This document shows, one piece after another, positions 17,831 through 25,300 of a DNA stretch of 45,744 bases (its first letter is position 1; every line of letters begins with the position of its first letter). The notes beneath the pieces were generated by a model. It was given only the letters and a program-made list of their open reading frames with translations, ran no database searches and was not told the origin of the DNA. Both the position numbers and the translations under genes were made by a program. Source of the stretch: JBGRQA01 sp041725895 (GTDB lineage Bacteria > Bacteroidota > Bacteroidia > Bacteroidales > Marinifilaceae); contig JBGRQA010000040.1 in NCBI GenBank assembly GCA_041725895.1, positions 1 through 45,744 of the forward strand, given 5' to 3'.

Positions 17831-17986
17831 TTAACTAGCAGGCACACAATAGGAGTGAACACGCATCGCTGAAGTTGTGTTGTAGCATGACTTCTTCAAA
17901 GCCTCAGCACCACCTTTGATCTTATCAAGATCAGTTAAATTTGTTTTCTTAACGGATAACTTTTTGTTTAATCCTTTTCTTTTCAT
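17831..17986 (-). CDS. RiPP precursor peptide 2 (GG-leader, same core)
   Basis: A 51-residue precursor, first of the two in transcription order. The leader differs from peptide 1 at two positions (VKKTN for VNKTK) and ends with the same TDLDKIKGG. The residues just after the cleavage site differ (AEALKK against IYEKQK), but the last 20 residues are identical. The product differs only in its N-terminal tail, as in two-allele lanthipeptide families. Many synonymous differences remain in the shared core, so the copies have diverged under selection for the core rather than duplicated very recently. A candidate promoter lies about 46 bases upstream. Confidence 0.9.
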   Translation of the reverse strand: MKRKGLNKKLSVKKTNLTDLDKIKGGAEALKKSCYNTTSAMRVHSYCVPAS

Positions 17987-18031
17987 AATAATTAAATTTT
18001 AATTGGTTAACTGAACAGCATATTTATAGGT

Positions 18032-18063
18032 GAAACCTACACTGCTTATGGGGCATACAACAA
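18032..18063 (-). promoter_or_regulatory. Candidate promoter for the precursor genes
   Basis: On the minus strand a TTG lies 21 bases before TAGGTTTC, a one-mismatch version of the Bacteroidota -7 element TAnnTTTG. The element ends about 46 bases before the first precursor's ATG. It would let the precursors be transcribed more than the upstream enzymes. Supported only by motif and position. Confidence 0.35.
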
Positions 18064-18115
18064 TCTAAACCAATGTAGTACTCCACTATACTGCCATAAT
18101 CAAGTATTCCCGGAT

Positions 18116-19336
18116 TTAATTTTCTATTCTATTAATTAATATACATTTACTCCAACCCAAGCTGCTCTTCGAGAGCATTGACATCAGTACCAAACCAACA
18201 CCAATCAAACCATTGATCAAATCCATTCGATTGAGCCATCCCATTTCACCATAATGAAATTTGAAACCGCACAAGCCATCTTCATACCTCCGCATTTCCA
18301 GCCCTTCCTCCAACCAGAAATTCACCGCATTTTTATAGAAATCATCCCCCGTAGCACAATAGATTTGCTGAAACAAGAAGGAATTTCCAAAAGCTCCATG
18401 ACAAACCCCACCATCAATCACAAGGGTGTCCTCTGGTTTGATCCTACCAGTGGAGTTTCTCAATAGCCTAAAGGCATTCTTTTCAAGATTTGTATCCTTC
18501 AACACCCTGGCAACTTTTAACAGACTGTATCCAATTCCAAGATCTCCCCAACACCAAGCCAAACGACAGGCCCCTTGTCTCTTTTCTCCATTTAGATAGT
18601 AGGGAAAGTAAGAGCTATCTCCTGAAACCTTATTCAAAATATGATTATGAAACCTACATAACTCCTCAATAAGTTCTCTGCAATCTGATTTACAAATCGA
18701 CCGCTCCATAAAATCAGCAAGCAACAAAAGCACACCTGACATTCCATGGGCGATCCCAAAATTCACCAACGGAACCGAATGATCATCCCCCTGGTAAAGC
18801 AAATATCCTCCCTCTTTTCCTGTTTGCATTTGATCTTTTAGCAAACTCAAAAACAACTTATGATAGCTTGTATCCTTCTCCCACATAAGATTCATGGCAG
18901 AGCCCACAGCACCTGACATCAAATCCAGATTTCCGTTCATCAACTGAATTTTCATACACTCCAGTAAGTAGTCATTGATTTGATGATAAAGAGAATACTC
19001 GCGATCAATGCATTTCACATCTATTAAATATTCGATTCCCCATGCAATTCCGGCAAGACCATTGCAAAATGAATTATCGAGCTCAGTTTCCTCTTCACTG
19101 TTGATTCGCTCATAAACTTCCGCAATCAAGCTCTCTATTTTTTCCTGATATTTCTTGTCTCCCTCGAACTCCCCCAGAGTGTAATAGAACAATGCTAATC
19201 CTACTTTTCCATCGTACAACCCCAAGCGATCAACCTCGGTTTCATTTTCATGCACGCAAACAATAACATCATCCAGTAGATTAGACAATCTACTCTTAAG
19301 ATTCTTACTAAGGAACATTGAGTCTACATCCATCAC
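18116..19336 (-). CDS. LanC-like lanthionine cyclase
   Basis: A 406-residue alpha/alpha-barrel enzyme of the usual LanC length. The zinc ligands are visible: Cys262 in LAWCWGDLGIGYS, and Cys312-His313 in GGVCHGAFGN. The conserved FGIAHGMSGVL (His198) corresponds to the GHAHG-type catalytic motif. It adds Cys thiols to dehydrated Ser/Thr, forming lanthionine or methyllanthionine rings. Its presence together with the split LanB argues that at least one of the two core cysteines ends in a thioether ring. It starts 3 bases after the stop of the radical-SAM-like gene and is the last gene before the precursors. Confidence 0.92.
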   Translation of the reverse strand: MMDVDSMFLSKNLKSRLSNLLDDVIVCVHENETEVDRLGLYDGKVGLALFYYTLGEFEGDKKYQEKIESLIAEVYERINSEEETELDNSFCNGLAGIAWGIEYLIDVKCIDREYSLYHQINDYLLECMKIQLMNGNLDLMSGAVGSAMNLMWEKDTSYHKLFLSLLKDQMQTGKEGGYLLYQGDDHSVPLVNFGIAHGMSGVLLLLADFMERSICKSDCRELIEELCRFHNHILNKVSGDSSYFPYYLNGEKRQGACRLAWCWGDLGIGYSLLKVARVLKDTNLEKNAFRLLRNSTGRIKPEDTLVIDGGVCHGAFGNSFLFQQIYCATGDDFYKNAVNFWLEEGLEMRRYEDGLCGFKFHYGEMGWLNRMDLINGLIGVGLVLMSMLSKSSLGWSKCILINRIEN

Positions 19337-19339
19337 ACC

Positions 19340-20239
19340 CTATAATTTAAACACCAAACAACCACATTGCTCCATCGGATTTTTGATTCTGCATTCCCCA
19401 CATTTCTTAAAAATTCCATTTTGATGAATCTCAGCATCCACTTCATTCACAAAAAACTCAACAAGCTGATCATAATTATCAAATTCATCCAAACCCACAT
19501 AATAATTGAGTCCAGCACACCTTGCTACTTGTAAATCATAGGAAATATCATATTGTGAAACGCATGAAAAATTCTGAACATTTGTATTGGGATAGTCTGA
19601 AACATAATTCAATTTTCTTAATTCTCCAGCAGTCAAAATACAAAGGGGAAAATTATGGCATTTATTATTCAACTTAATTCCAAAAGCCACAGCCAGGTCC
19701 AAACAGCTGAAGAATTGCTTTTTAACCTGATGATAAAATCTATGTATATCTTCAGGAATAATATCACTACTACAAGTAATATTCCAATCCACCACCTGAA
19801 TCCCAACTCTCTGGCAGAATTCAAAACAATTTCTCCAATCCCGATCCATTTCATCCATTTCCAGGCATCCCCGAATAGAAAAATTCTTTTGTCTAAGATT
19901 GCTTACAGCACTATTAGCGGATTCCTTACAAAGTATTTCTTTATAATCTTCAACTTCCAGTTTTACAATTAATTCTGCTCCAGGCAATTCCTGAACCAAT
20001 TCAATGGCCTCTTCCAGTCCCTCCAACGGCTGCTCTATTACAATTTTTCTCAGCCCCACATCTTTTAAAGCCTTAAAAATTCCATGAATTTCATGATGTT
20101 GCATCGGTCTTATTCCGCCAATAAGAATCTCATCGATACCCGATCGTTCCAGAAACTCCAAGTACCACTGAAACCCTTCAAGACTTATCTCTCCTATCTC
20201 TTCTGTTGAACGAGACACACCATTTATATTAACTCTCAT
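19340..20239 (-). CDS. Radical-SAM-like protein lacking the SAM-cluster cysteines (pseudoenzyme candidate)
   Basis: A 299-residue paralogue of the preceding radical SAM protein. Where that protein has CNLKCSYC and GGEPT, this one has NGVSRSTEEI (residues 6-15) and GGIRP (41-45), so neither the [4Fe-4S]-SAM site nor the SAM-contact motif remains. The C-terminal cysteine pattern is kept: HNFPLCIL, VARCAG and CGECRIKNPMEQCGC match NNIPLCLL, AIRCFA and CRNCMSFKVKGRSCAC. It may bind an auxiliary cluster or the leader and act as a non-catalytic partner. No frameshift is visible: the upstream stop leaves no room for a lost N-terminus, so the loss is evolutionary, not a sequence error. Confidence 0.75.
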   Translation of the reverse strand: MRVNINGVSRSTEEIGEISLEGFQWYLEFLERSGIDEILIGGIRPMQHHEIHGIFKALKDVGLRKIVIEQPLEGLEEAIELVQELPGAELIVKLEVEDYKEILCKESANSAVSNLRQKNFSIRGCLEMDEMDRDWRNCFEFCQRVGIQVVDWNITCSSDIIPEDIHRFYHQVKKQFFSCLDLAVAFGIKLNNKCHNFPLCILTAGELRKLNYVSDYPNTNVQNFSCVSQYDISYDLQVARCAGLNYYVGLDEFDNYDQLVEFFVNEVDAEIHQNGIFKKCGECRIKNPMEQCGCLVFKL

Positions 20240-20249
20240 ATCCTTCCTA

Positions 20250-21212
20250 TTATGAAATTAATTCAACCGGTTGCTTATAACTCAGGCAAGCACAACTTCT
20301 TCCCTTAACCTTAAAAGACATACAATTCCTACATTCGTCGAAAAGCGGAACACCATCGTAACGTTGATCAACTTTCTTTTCAAACAACTCATACAATTCC
20401 TGAACATTTTCTACATCCCGGATGCTAACCTCGTAATCATTAATCGCAAAACAGCGAATAGCATTCAGATTGGGTAAAATATCAATTACCGGTTGACAGA
20501 CAGAGCTTTTTAAATTCAATATGGAGGAGTATGCAAAATCATCCAACTCCTTATCATTCAACAAGCAGAGTGGTATATTATTGCAATCAACATGAGGAAT
20601 TATCCCTTCGTCTTCGCAAGCTCTCAAAAACTCACAGATTAAAGCTTTAAAACGATTAAAATAATCTTTCACATTCGTTGATGCCTTTTCTATAGAATTA
20701 GGCACTACAAGTGACCAACGTGCAAATTTTAACTTGTACAATTTTAGGGCATCCAACAAATACTGGTACTCCTGGTTCTCCCTAAAAAAATTGATTCCCA
20801 ATGTAAAAATTACATCATCCTTAAGAAACTTGATACAATCATGTATTCTTTGCTCGACTCCTGGTGGCAATAGTTGAGGAGCATTATAATTAATAAGCAT
20901 CCCCACTTGCTTTACCCTAGCTAAATTCGCAATGGCCTCACGCTGTTTTGGATATACATTACCATTGGTGAAAATCAAGACCTCCCGAATGTGATCGGCT
21001 TTGGCTACCATTTCTAGTAACTCATTAAACTTAGGATGGAGGGTTGGCTCTCCTCCAATAATATTAAGTTGATGGACAGAGGACTTTTCATGAAACTTCA
21101 AAACATATCTGAAATCGGCTAGTGAAAGGCTTTGCTTCTCCCGATCAATCACATCATTAGCAAAACAATAGCTACACTTTAAATTGCAATAATTATTCAA
21201 CAATACATTCAT
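20250..21212 (-). CDS. Radical SAM enzyme with C-terminal cysteine-rich (SPASM/twitch-like) domain
   Basis: A 320-residue enzyme with the canonical CX3CX2C motif at Cys9, 13 and 16 (CNLKCSYCF), GGEPTLHP at 53-60 and VLIFTNGN, all typical of peptide-modifying radical SAM proteins. The C-terminus (CRNCMSFKVKGRSCACLSY) holds cysteines that probably bind an auxiliary iron-sulfur cluster. The reaction is unknown; relatives form thioether or C-C crosslinks or epimerise residues. Its start overlaps the stop of YcaO-D by 20 bases, and the next gene is its degenerate paralogue. Confidence 0.85.
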   Translation of the reverse strand: MNVLLNNYCNLKCSYCFANDVIDREKQSLSLADFRYVLKFHEKSSVHQLNIIGGEPTLHPKFNELLEMVAKADHIREVLIFTNGNVYPKQREAIANLARVKQVGMLINYNAPQLLPPGVEQRIHDCIKFLKDDVIFTLGINFFRENQEYQYLLDALKLYKLKFARWSLVVPNSIEKASTNVKDYFNRFKALICEFLRACEDEGIIPHVDCNNIPLCLLNDKELDDFAYSSILNLKSSVCQPVIDILPNLNAIRCFAINDYEVSIRDVENVQELYELFEKKVDQRYDGVPLFDECRNCMSFKVKGRSCACLSYKQPVELIS

Positions 21213-23037
21213 TGGATTCCTGGATTGAGTTAAAAAAAGGTAGAAGTTGGTCTTGTTTGGGAAAGCACTCCTGCTGCCTTTCAGTTAGTGTATTTATCAC
21301 TTTCTGTTCTCTTTTCAGGCAGCACCGGTTTCGCAACGAACAGTCGTCACAGTCAGGACAAGATGGAAGATCGAAATATTTGAATATTTCTTCAGGATGC
21401 TTCAAATCTTCCAAAACCTCATCGGCCGTATCTTCTCCGTATAGAAAGCCAAGATCCTTCTCTATTTTTGAGTCAGAGAATCCTTTTGTTTTCATTTTAA
21501 CACAATCGCGGATCGCCCAATAGTAACCATCCAAGGCACACTTCCCTCCAGGATATTCGTCAACAAAACGATTGATATACCGTACTGCTTTTTTCAAATC
21601 ACCTATTCGGTAATGCAACATAAAAGCAAAAAGGTTGTTGTTAATCTCCTCAAAAACCTGAGGATCTATTTCACTATAGAAACGGGAAATTTCAAACGGA
21701 ATGAATGGTTCCGGATTTTCTAAAAAATCATCTAACTGATAAGCAATCTCTTTTTGCTGAGCAGGAGAATTTTGCTTTAGTCTTCTTAAAGCCGGAACAA
21801 GTTTTAAAAACTTCTGATATTTCACATAAAACGAGAATGGTTCTCCTTCGAAATATTCACTCATCCCAGGAACGTAGATATTGTAGCTTGGAAATCCCAA
21901 ATAACTCACATCCCGCACATAAAGCTGAAATCCATTCCCCTTTAGGAGATCCAACAAATGCTTTAAATCTTCTGTATCGCTGGCACTTTGAGTAGTATCT
22001 CCCTTCCTAAAAAACACAACCTCAGGTTCTTCAAAAATCGAATCCGGCCATTTTCCCCGCGCAAAATTATTGGTCTCCACAAACTCTTTACAACGTTGTT
22101 GTAATCTTATTTTCTCCTCATCATTTTCAAAAATTCCCTCCCCATAATGAATGTAATTTGAAAAAATCCTATCATCCTGGAATATTTCTGTTAAACATCT
22201 TTCCAATGCAATCTCCGGCGAAGGATCACAGCCCAATTGGAAGGAATATTTCAGGTTAGAGGGATCTGTGATAAGTACCCCAATCACCGGTAATCCCATT
22301 CCTATGGAGCAATCCTTCACTTTAATGTGAAAACCCAATGATTCTTCAAGGAATCGAATACGATCAAATATTTCTGTACCGGCAAAGGATTCGGATGCAA
22401 TGGTTGGCAATCGCATTTCCTGGAAATAGATCTGCTTAATGACGTATCGTTCCATCACCTCACATATCCCGTGAATCAAAGCTTCTTCAACTGTATTTCC
22501 CGCGCAATTACCATTAAACAAGTTCAAATAGAGTTTTAAAAAATCGGGCAAATACCGAACTGTTTTATTAAATACATCAAAATAGGGAATACCAATCATT
22601 TGTTCACCTTCCTGCTGTAGAAAGAAATCAACTACCTCATCTTCGGCCTCTTCACCAAAAATAGCATCAACAACCTCCCGATTCTCCCTAAGCAATACCG
22701 GTGTAGAAAAAGACTGTTCATCCACAGCATTCTTAAAAGAAACATCTTCCTTTAAAGGGAAAACCAAATTGTTTTGGATACGTTCAATCAACTCTCCATA
22801 TCCACTTGCTCTAGCATAATCCTCAGTCATGCCTTTTCCCCCTGCTGAAAAAACCGGACTGGTTTTCACAAAAATTCGACAATACCGGAAATCTTTTTCA
22901 TCACCATTACCAGAACTGCTATTTTCCTCAATAGTCTCGATTCCTTGTTGATTTAATATCGATTTTATTCTGGAGATTGTCTCCTGCGGAGGCACAGCCT
23001 TGTATCTTTTCCTGGGGATTATTTGATTCTTTTCCAT
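21193..23037 (-). CDS. YcaO-domain protein D with C-terminal Cys4 extension (first gene of operon)
   Basis: A 614-residue YcaO protein. Motifs are intact: GGKGMTEDYARASGYGELIE, NGNCAGNTVEEALIHGICE with VMERY, and GCDPSPEIALERCLTEIFQ. The C-terminal region ends FDLPSCPDCDDCSLRNRCC, the same four-cysteine arrangement as its three paralogues. It opens the operon and overlaps the radical SAM gene. The most probable substrates are the two precursors encoded about 5 kb downstream. No E1-like/ocin-ThiF or TfuA partner gene, normally needed for azoline or thioamide formation, is present anywhere in the operon. Confidence 0.88.
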   Translation of the reverse strand: MEKNQIIPRKRYKAVPPQETISRIKSILNQQGIETIEENSSSGNGDEKDFRYCRIFVKTSPVFSAGGKGMTEDYARASGYGELIERIQNNLVFPLKEDVSFKNAVDEQSFSTPVLLRENREVVDAIFGEEAEDEVVDFFLQQEGEQMIGIPYFDVFNKTVRYLPDFLKLYLNLFNGNCAGNTVEEALIHGICEVMERYVIKQIYFQEMRLPTIASESFAGTEIFDRIRFLEESLGFHIKVKDCSIGMGLPVIGVLITDPSNLKYSFQLGCDPSPEIALERCLTEIFQDDRIFSNYIHYGEGIFENDEEKIRLQQRCKEFVETNNFARGKWPDSIFEEPEVVFFRKGDTTQSASDTEDLKHLLDLLKGNGFQLYVRDVSYLGFPSYNIYVPGMSEYFEGEPFSFYVKYQKFLKLVPALRRLKQNSPAQQKEIAYQLDDFLENPEPFIPFEISRFYSEIDPQVFEEINNNLFAFMLHYRIGDLKKAVRYINRFVDEYPGGKCALDGYYWAIRDCVKMKTKGFSDSKIEKDLGFLYGEDTADEVLEDLKHPEEIFKYFDLPSCPDCDDCSLRNRCCLKREQKVINTLTERQQECFPKQDQLLPFFNSIQESNECIVE

Positions 23038-23138
23038 AGTAGGTTTTCAACATCCATTTAACAATACAACCGAATAAGCTACAGGAATTAATTTAACATT
23101 ATATTCCGGCAGATATCCTACACTAATGTACCTGTGCG

Positions 23139-23159
23139 CACTGCAGAAATTTTGCAGTG
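23139..23159. promoter_or_regulatory. Inverted repeat upstream of the RiPP operon
   Basis: A perfect 7-bp inverted repeat (CACTGCA / TGCAGTG, 7-base spacer) lies about 100 bases before the YcaO-D start. It abuts a second palindrome at 23160-23173. Together they look like an operator region; the binding protein is not encoded in the operon. Confidence 0.4.
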
Positions 23160-23173
23160 TATCTTATAAGATA
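23160..23173. promoter_or_regulatory. Perfect 14-bp palindrome upstream of the RiPP operon
   Basis: TATCTTATAAGATA is fully self-complementary and sits directly beside the inverted repeat at 23139-23159, about 120 bases before the first gene of the operon. A candidate repressor or activator site. AT-rich palindromes also arise by chance, so confidence is modest. Confidence 0.4.
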
Positions 23174-23882
23174 ACACACATCGGATAATAAAAATTTAAA
23201 AACCCTTAACACACCCTTCTAAAAAACCACTCTGTCAGCTCATTGACCAAACCCAATACCAGTAAAATAGATTCATTTTAGATTTCTAAAAGTTTTAAAC
23301 ATAAGCGTTACTATTTCAAAAAATCAAAACATATGAATGTACAACACGACTCTATTGATTTTATATAAAATTACAACCAACTCATTTTACTTAAGATAAT
23401 ACACATATTATCATTCAAGCATTTTAACGAACTGTATAAGATAGGTCTGATTTGGAAAAACAGGAAGCCATGGTGCAATTTGCCAAAAAATTCAGGCTTC
23501 TAAATATTAGAGTTATCATCTTCTAACGGCAATGAAAGACATGATTGATCCGATCGCATATAATAAACATACTATTGCCCTTCTACGATAAAGTCAATTC
23601 TATCATCTTTTTTAACATTTTCAACCAATAAGTTCTTCTCCACATTAAGACAAATCATTACCAAAATTGACTGATTTTTTAGCCATGATATAAAGCTTCA
23701 TTTGGACTCCTAAAACACTATAGTTTCTAATTCTTTTCAGTTATTTGAATATCTTATAATTTGATGGGCATAAAAACCATACTGAAAATCAATATTTAAT
23801 CTATAAAAAATTCATTCTCCTTATCACAAAACGCATAACACCTCTTACCTCTAAAAAAATCATAAAAAAACGCTCTGTAATA

Positions 23883-23915
23883 TTTGGATAAAACCTCGGG
23901 AAAGCCTTATATTTG
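23883..23915 (+). promoter_or_regulatory. Promoter of the tRNA-Arg gene
   Basis: TTTG (23883-23886), 21 bases, then TATATTTG (23908-23915) is an exact match to the Bacteroidota primary-sigma promoter (TTTG-N19-21-TAnnTTTG). The tRNA begins 22 bases further on. Confidence 0.8.
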
Positions 23916-23936
23916 CAGCGTCTTTAAGAGATCAAC

Positions 23937-24010
23937 GGACGCGTAGCATAACTGGATAGTGCACCTCGTTACGGCCGAGGAGGTTGGGGGTTCGAATCCC
24001 TCCGTGTTCA
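23937..24010 (+). tRNA. tRNA-Arg (anticodon ACG)
   Basis: A 74-base cloverleaf without encoded CCA. The acceptor stem GGACGCG pairs with CGTGTTC with two G-T wobbles; the discriminator is A. The D-arm is GCAT...GTGC, the anticodon stem CCTCG/CGAGG with loop TTACGGC (anticodon ACG), and the T-arm has TTCGAAT in its loop. It reads CGN arginine codons after A-to-I editing. A terminator follows. Its last 22 bases and the flank are copied at 750-869, on the far side of the RiPP operon. Confidence 0.96.
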
Positions 24011-24108
24011 CAAAAAAGCTTCGATTTTTAATCGGAGCTTTTTTTGTATACCTTCCTTTCGGCACTTTACTAAAAACGGAATTCATATCGTTACGGATCA
24101 AACAGAAT
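23989..24108 (+). repeat. tRNA-Arg 3' end and flank (right direct repeat)
   Basis: Partner of the copy at 750-869: same orientation, no gaps, 11 mismatches in 120. It includes the T-loop and acceptor 3' strand of the tRNA, the terminator hairpin and about 60 bases beyond. It marks the right boundary of the bracketed 23-kb segment. Confidence 0.8.
24016..24045 (+). terminator. Terminator of tRNA-Arg
   Basis: Arms AAGCTTCGATT and AATCGGAGCTT with loop TTT, followed by a T-run. One base differs from the perfect stem of the copy at 777-806. It begins 6 bases after the tRNA. Confidence 0.8.
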
Positions 24109-24342
24109 GATTAGGTATCTCGAATATTTCCATCTGAAACGCTACAACAAAAACAATTCCTGTTCAACATACAAATGCTACGGACCTATTTCCCTATTTA
24201 TTTTCAGAAACCAATCATTTTAGTTGAATCCACTTCATTCACGAACCCAATTCAGAGAAAATAGAACGATTAATCAAAGCTCAAGGCAAAAAAACTCATC
24301 ATATTTGCCTGCTTAATATACAACCACCCCCAATAGAGATAA
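24109..24342. other. Intergenic stretch after the tRNA
   Basis: AT-rich sequence with no believable gene. TATTTGCC at 24302-24309 and nearby sequence could belong to the promoter of the lipoprotein gene that starts at 24343, but the match is weak. Confidence 0.35.
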
Positions 24343-24972
24343 ATGATAAAAACATTAACATTTGTTTGCGCTCTTACTGTACTTCTAGGCTGTAAGAATC
24401 AAACTAAGAGCAAAACTTCTTTCATGAATGAAGAAGGCAGATCTACCATAGCATTGGCAGATTCATACAAAAAATCAAAACAGGAAAATAAAAATTCAAT
24501 TCCGGATATCAGCCAGAAATGGCTGTTGGAGTTTGACAGTAAATCCACCAACGCCCTGATATGGGACAAGAGGTTTACTGAAGTAAAGGAGATGATAATA
24601 CCTGACAGGAATGTTCATTTACTAGGCTTTGAGAGGACCTTGAAAGAATCTTTATCAATGGTAATGGGTGGAGCCCCCAATCCCATAAAAATTGACACCA
24701 CCCAAAATTATATGGTTGCAAGTGCCTGCAGACAAAACTCCTGTGACGAAAAAGGATTCATTTGGTACGACCTGATTGCTAATAAAGGTATTATTGCCAT
24801 TGTAAATCACTTTCCATTAAAAAAATACACAAACACTCCACACCTATACATCACCTCTAAAAATTATAAGAATCTCCAAGAAATCAAGCAATCTGCAATC
24901 AAAGAAATAAAAGAATGGTTGAAAAACGAAAACTTGGAGATCTCACAAAACAATTGGACCTATGAATTTTAA
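24343..24972 (+). CDS. Small predicted lipoprotein of unknown function
   Basis: A 209-residue protein with a lipoprotein signal: MIKTLTFVCALTVLLGC places the lipobox Cys at residue 17. The mature part is soluble and mixed alpha/beta, with a central DTTQNYMVASACRQNSCDEKG carrying two cysteines that could form a disulfide. I do not recognise a family. The last 11 bases overlap the start of the small membrane protein downstream, so the two are probably co-translated. It is the first plus-strand gene outside the tRNA repeat and is unrelated to RiPP chemistry as far as can be seen. Confidence 0.7.
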   Translation: MIKTLTFVCALTVLLGCKNQTKSKTSFMNEEGRSTIALADSYKKSKQENKNSIPDISQKWLLEFDSKSTNALIWDKRFTEVKEMIIPDRNVHLLGFERTLKESLSMVMGGAPNPIKIDTTQNYMVASACRQNSCDEKGFIWYDLIANKGIIAIVNHFPLKKYTNTPHLYITSKNYKNLQEIKQSAIKEIKEWLKNENLEISQNNWTYEF

Positions 24973-25258
24973 TACGTTTGGAATGGGATTTTCAAGGTTG
25001 AACAAGAGAAACAAATTACTAATAATAGTAGGAGGATTTCAATTATTGCTACTTCTGATTTTCCAGTCGGAGTTAACTAACATCTATAGCAATGGATTCA
25101 TTGCATTCATGGGAATCTATTCAACCGTTGCCCTTCTTACAATCTATCTGCTGATCAACCTTGTGATCCAAAGAAATCGCTCGTCGCTTAGAAGCCTCCT
25201 TTTCTTTCTTCTTTTCAACTTCGTTTACTATATTATGGTTGGTATTTTTCATCAGTAA
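24962..25258 (+). CDS. Small three-helix membrane protein of unknown function
   Basis: A 98-residue hydrophobic protein with three predicted membrane segments: about 21-38 (LLIIVGGFQLLLLLIF), 46-70 (FIAFMGIYSTVALLTIYLLI) and 78-96 (LLFFLLFNFVYYIMVGIF). Basic residues (RLNKRNK, QRNRSS) before segments 1 and 3 suggest an inside N-terminus. The start ATG overlaps the upstream lipoprotein gene by 11 bases, implying a functional pair. No family is recognised. Confidence 0.65.
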   Translation: MNFNTFGMGFSRLNKRNKLLIIVGGFQLLLLLIFQSELTNIYSNGFIAFMGIYSTVALLTIYLLINLVIQRNRSSLRSLLFFLLFNFVYYIMVGIFHQ

Positions 25259-25300
25259 TCCAACATATAAAAACTTAAGCAACCTATAGGATATAAAAAA

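Larger units (their letters stand above)
23038..23882. other. Long gene-poor AT-rich stretch between RiPP operon and tRNA-Arg
   Basis: About 845 bases with no frame of 60 codons on either strand and no GG-type precursor that I can find. It holds the two palindromes near the operon start and otherwise unremarkable AT-rich sequence, possibly decayed former genes. The RiPP operon's own promoter must lie here, but I see no clear TTTG-N19-21-TAnnTTTG pair close to the start. Confidence 0.5.
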
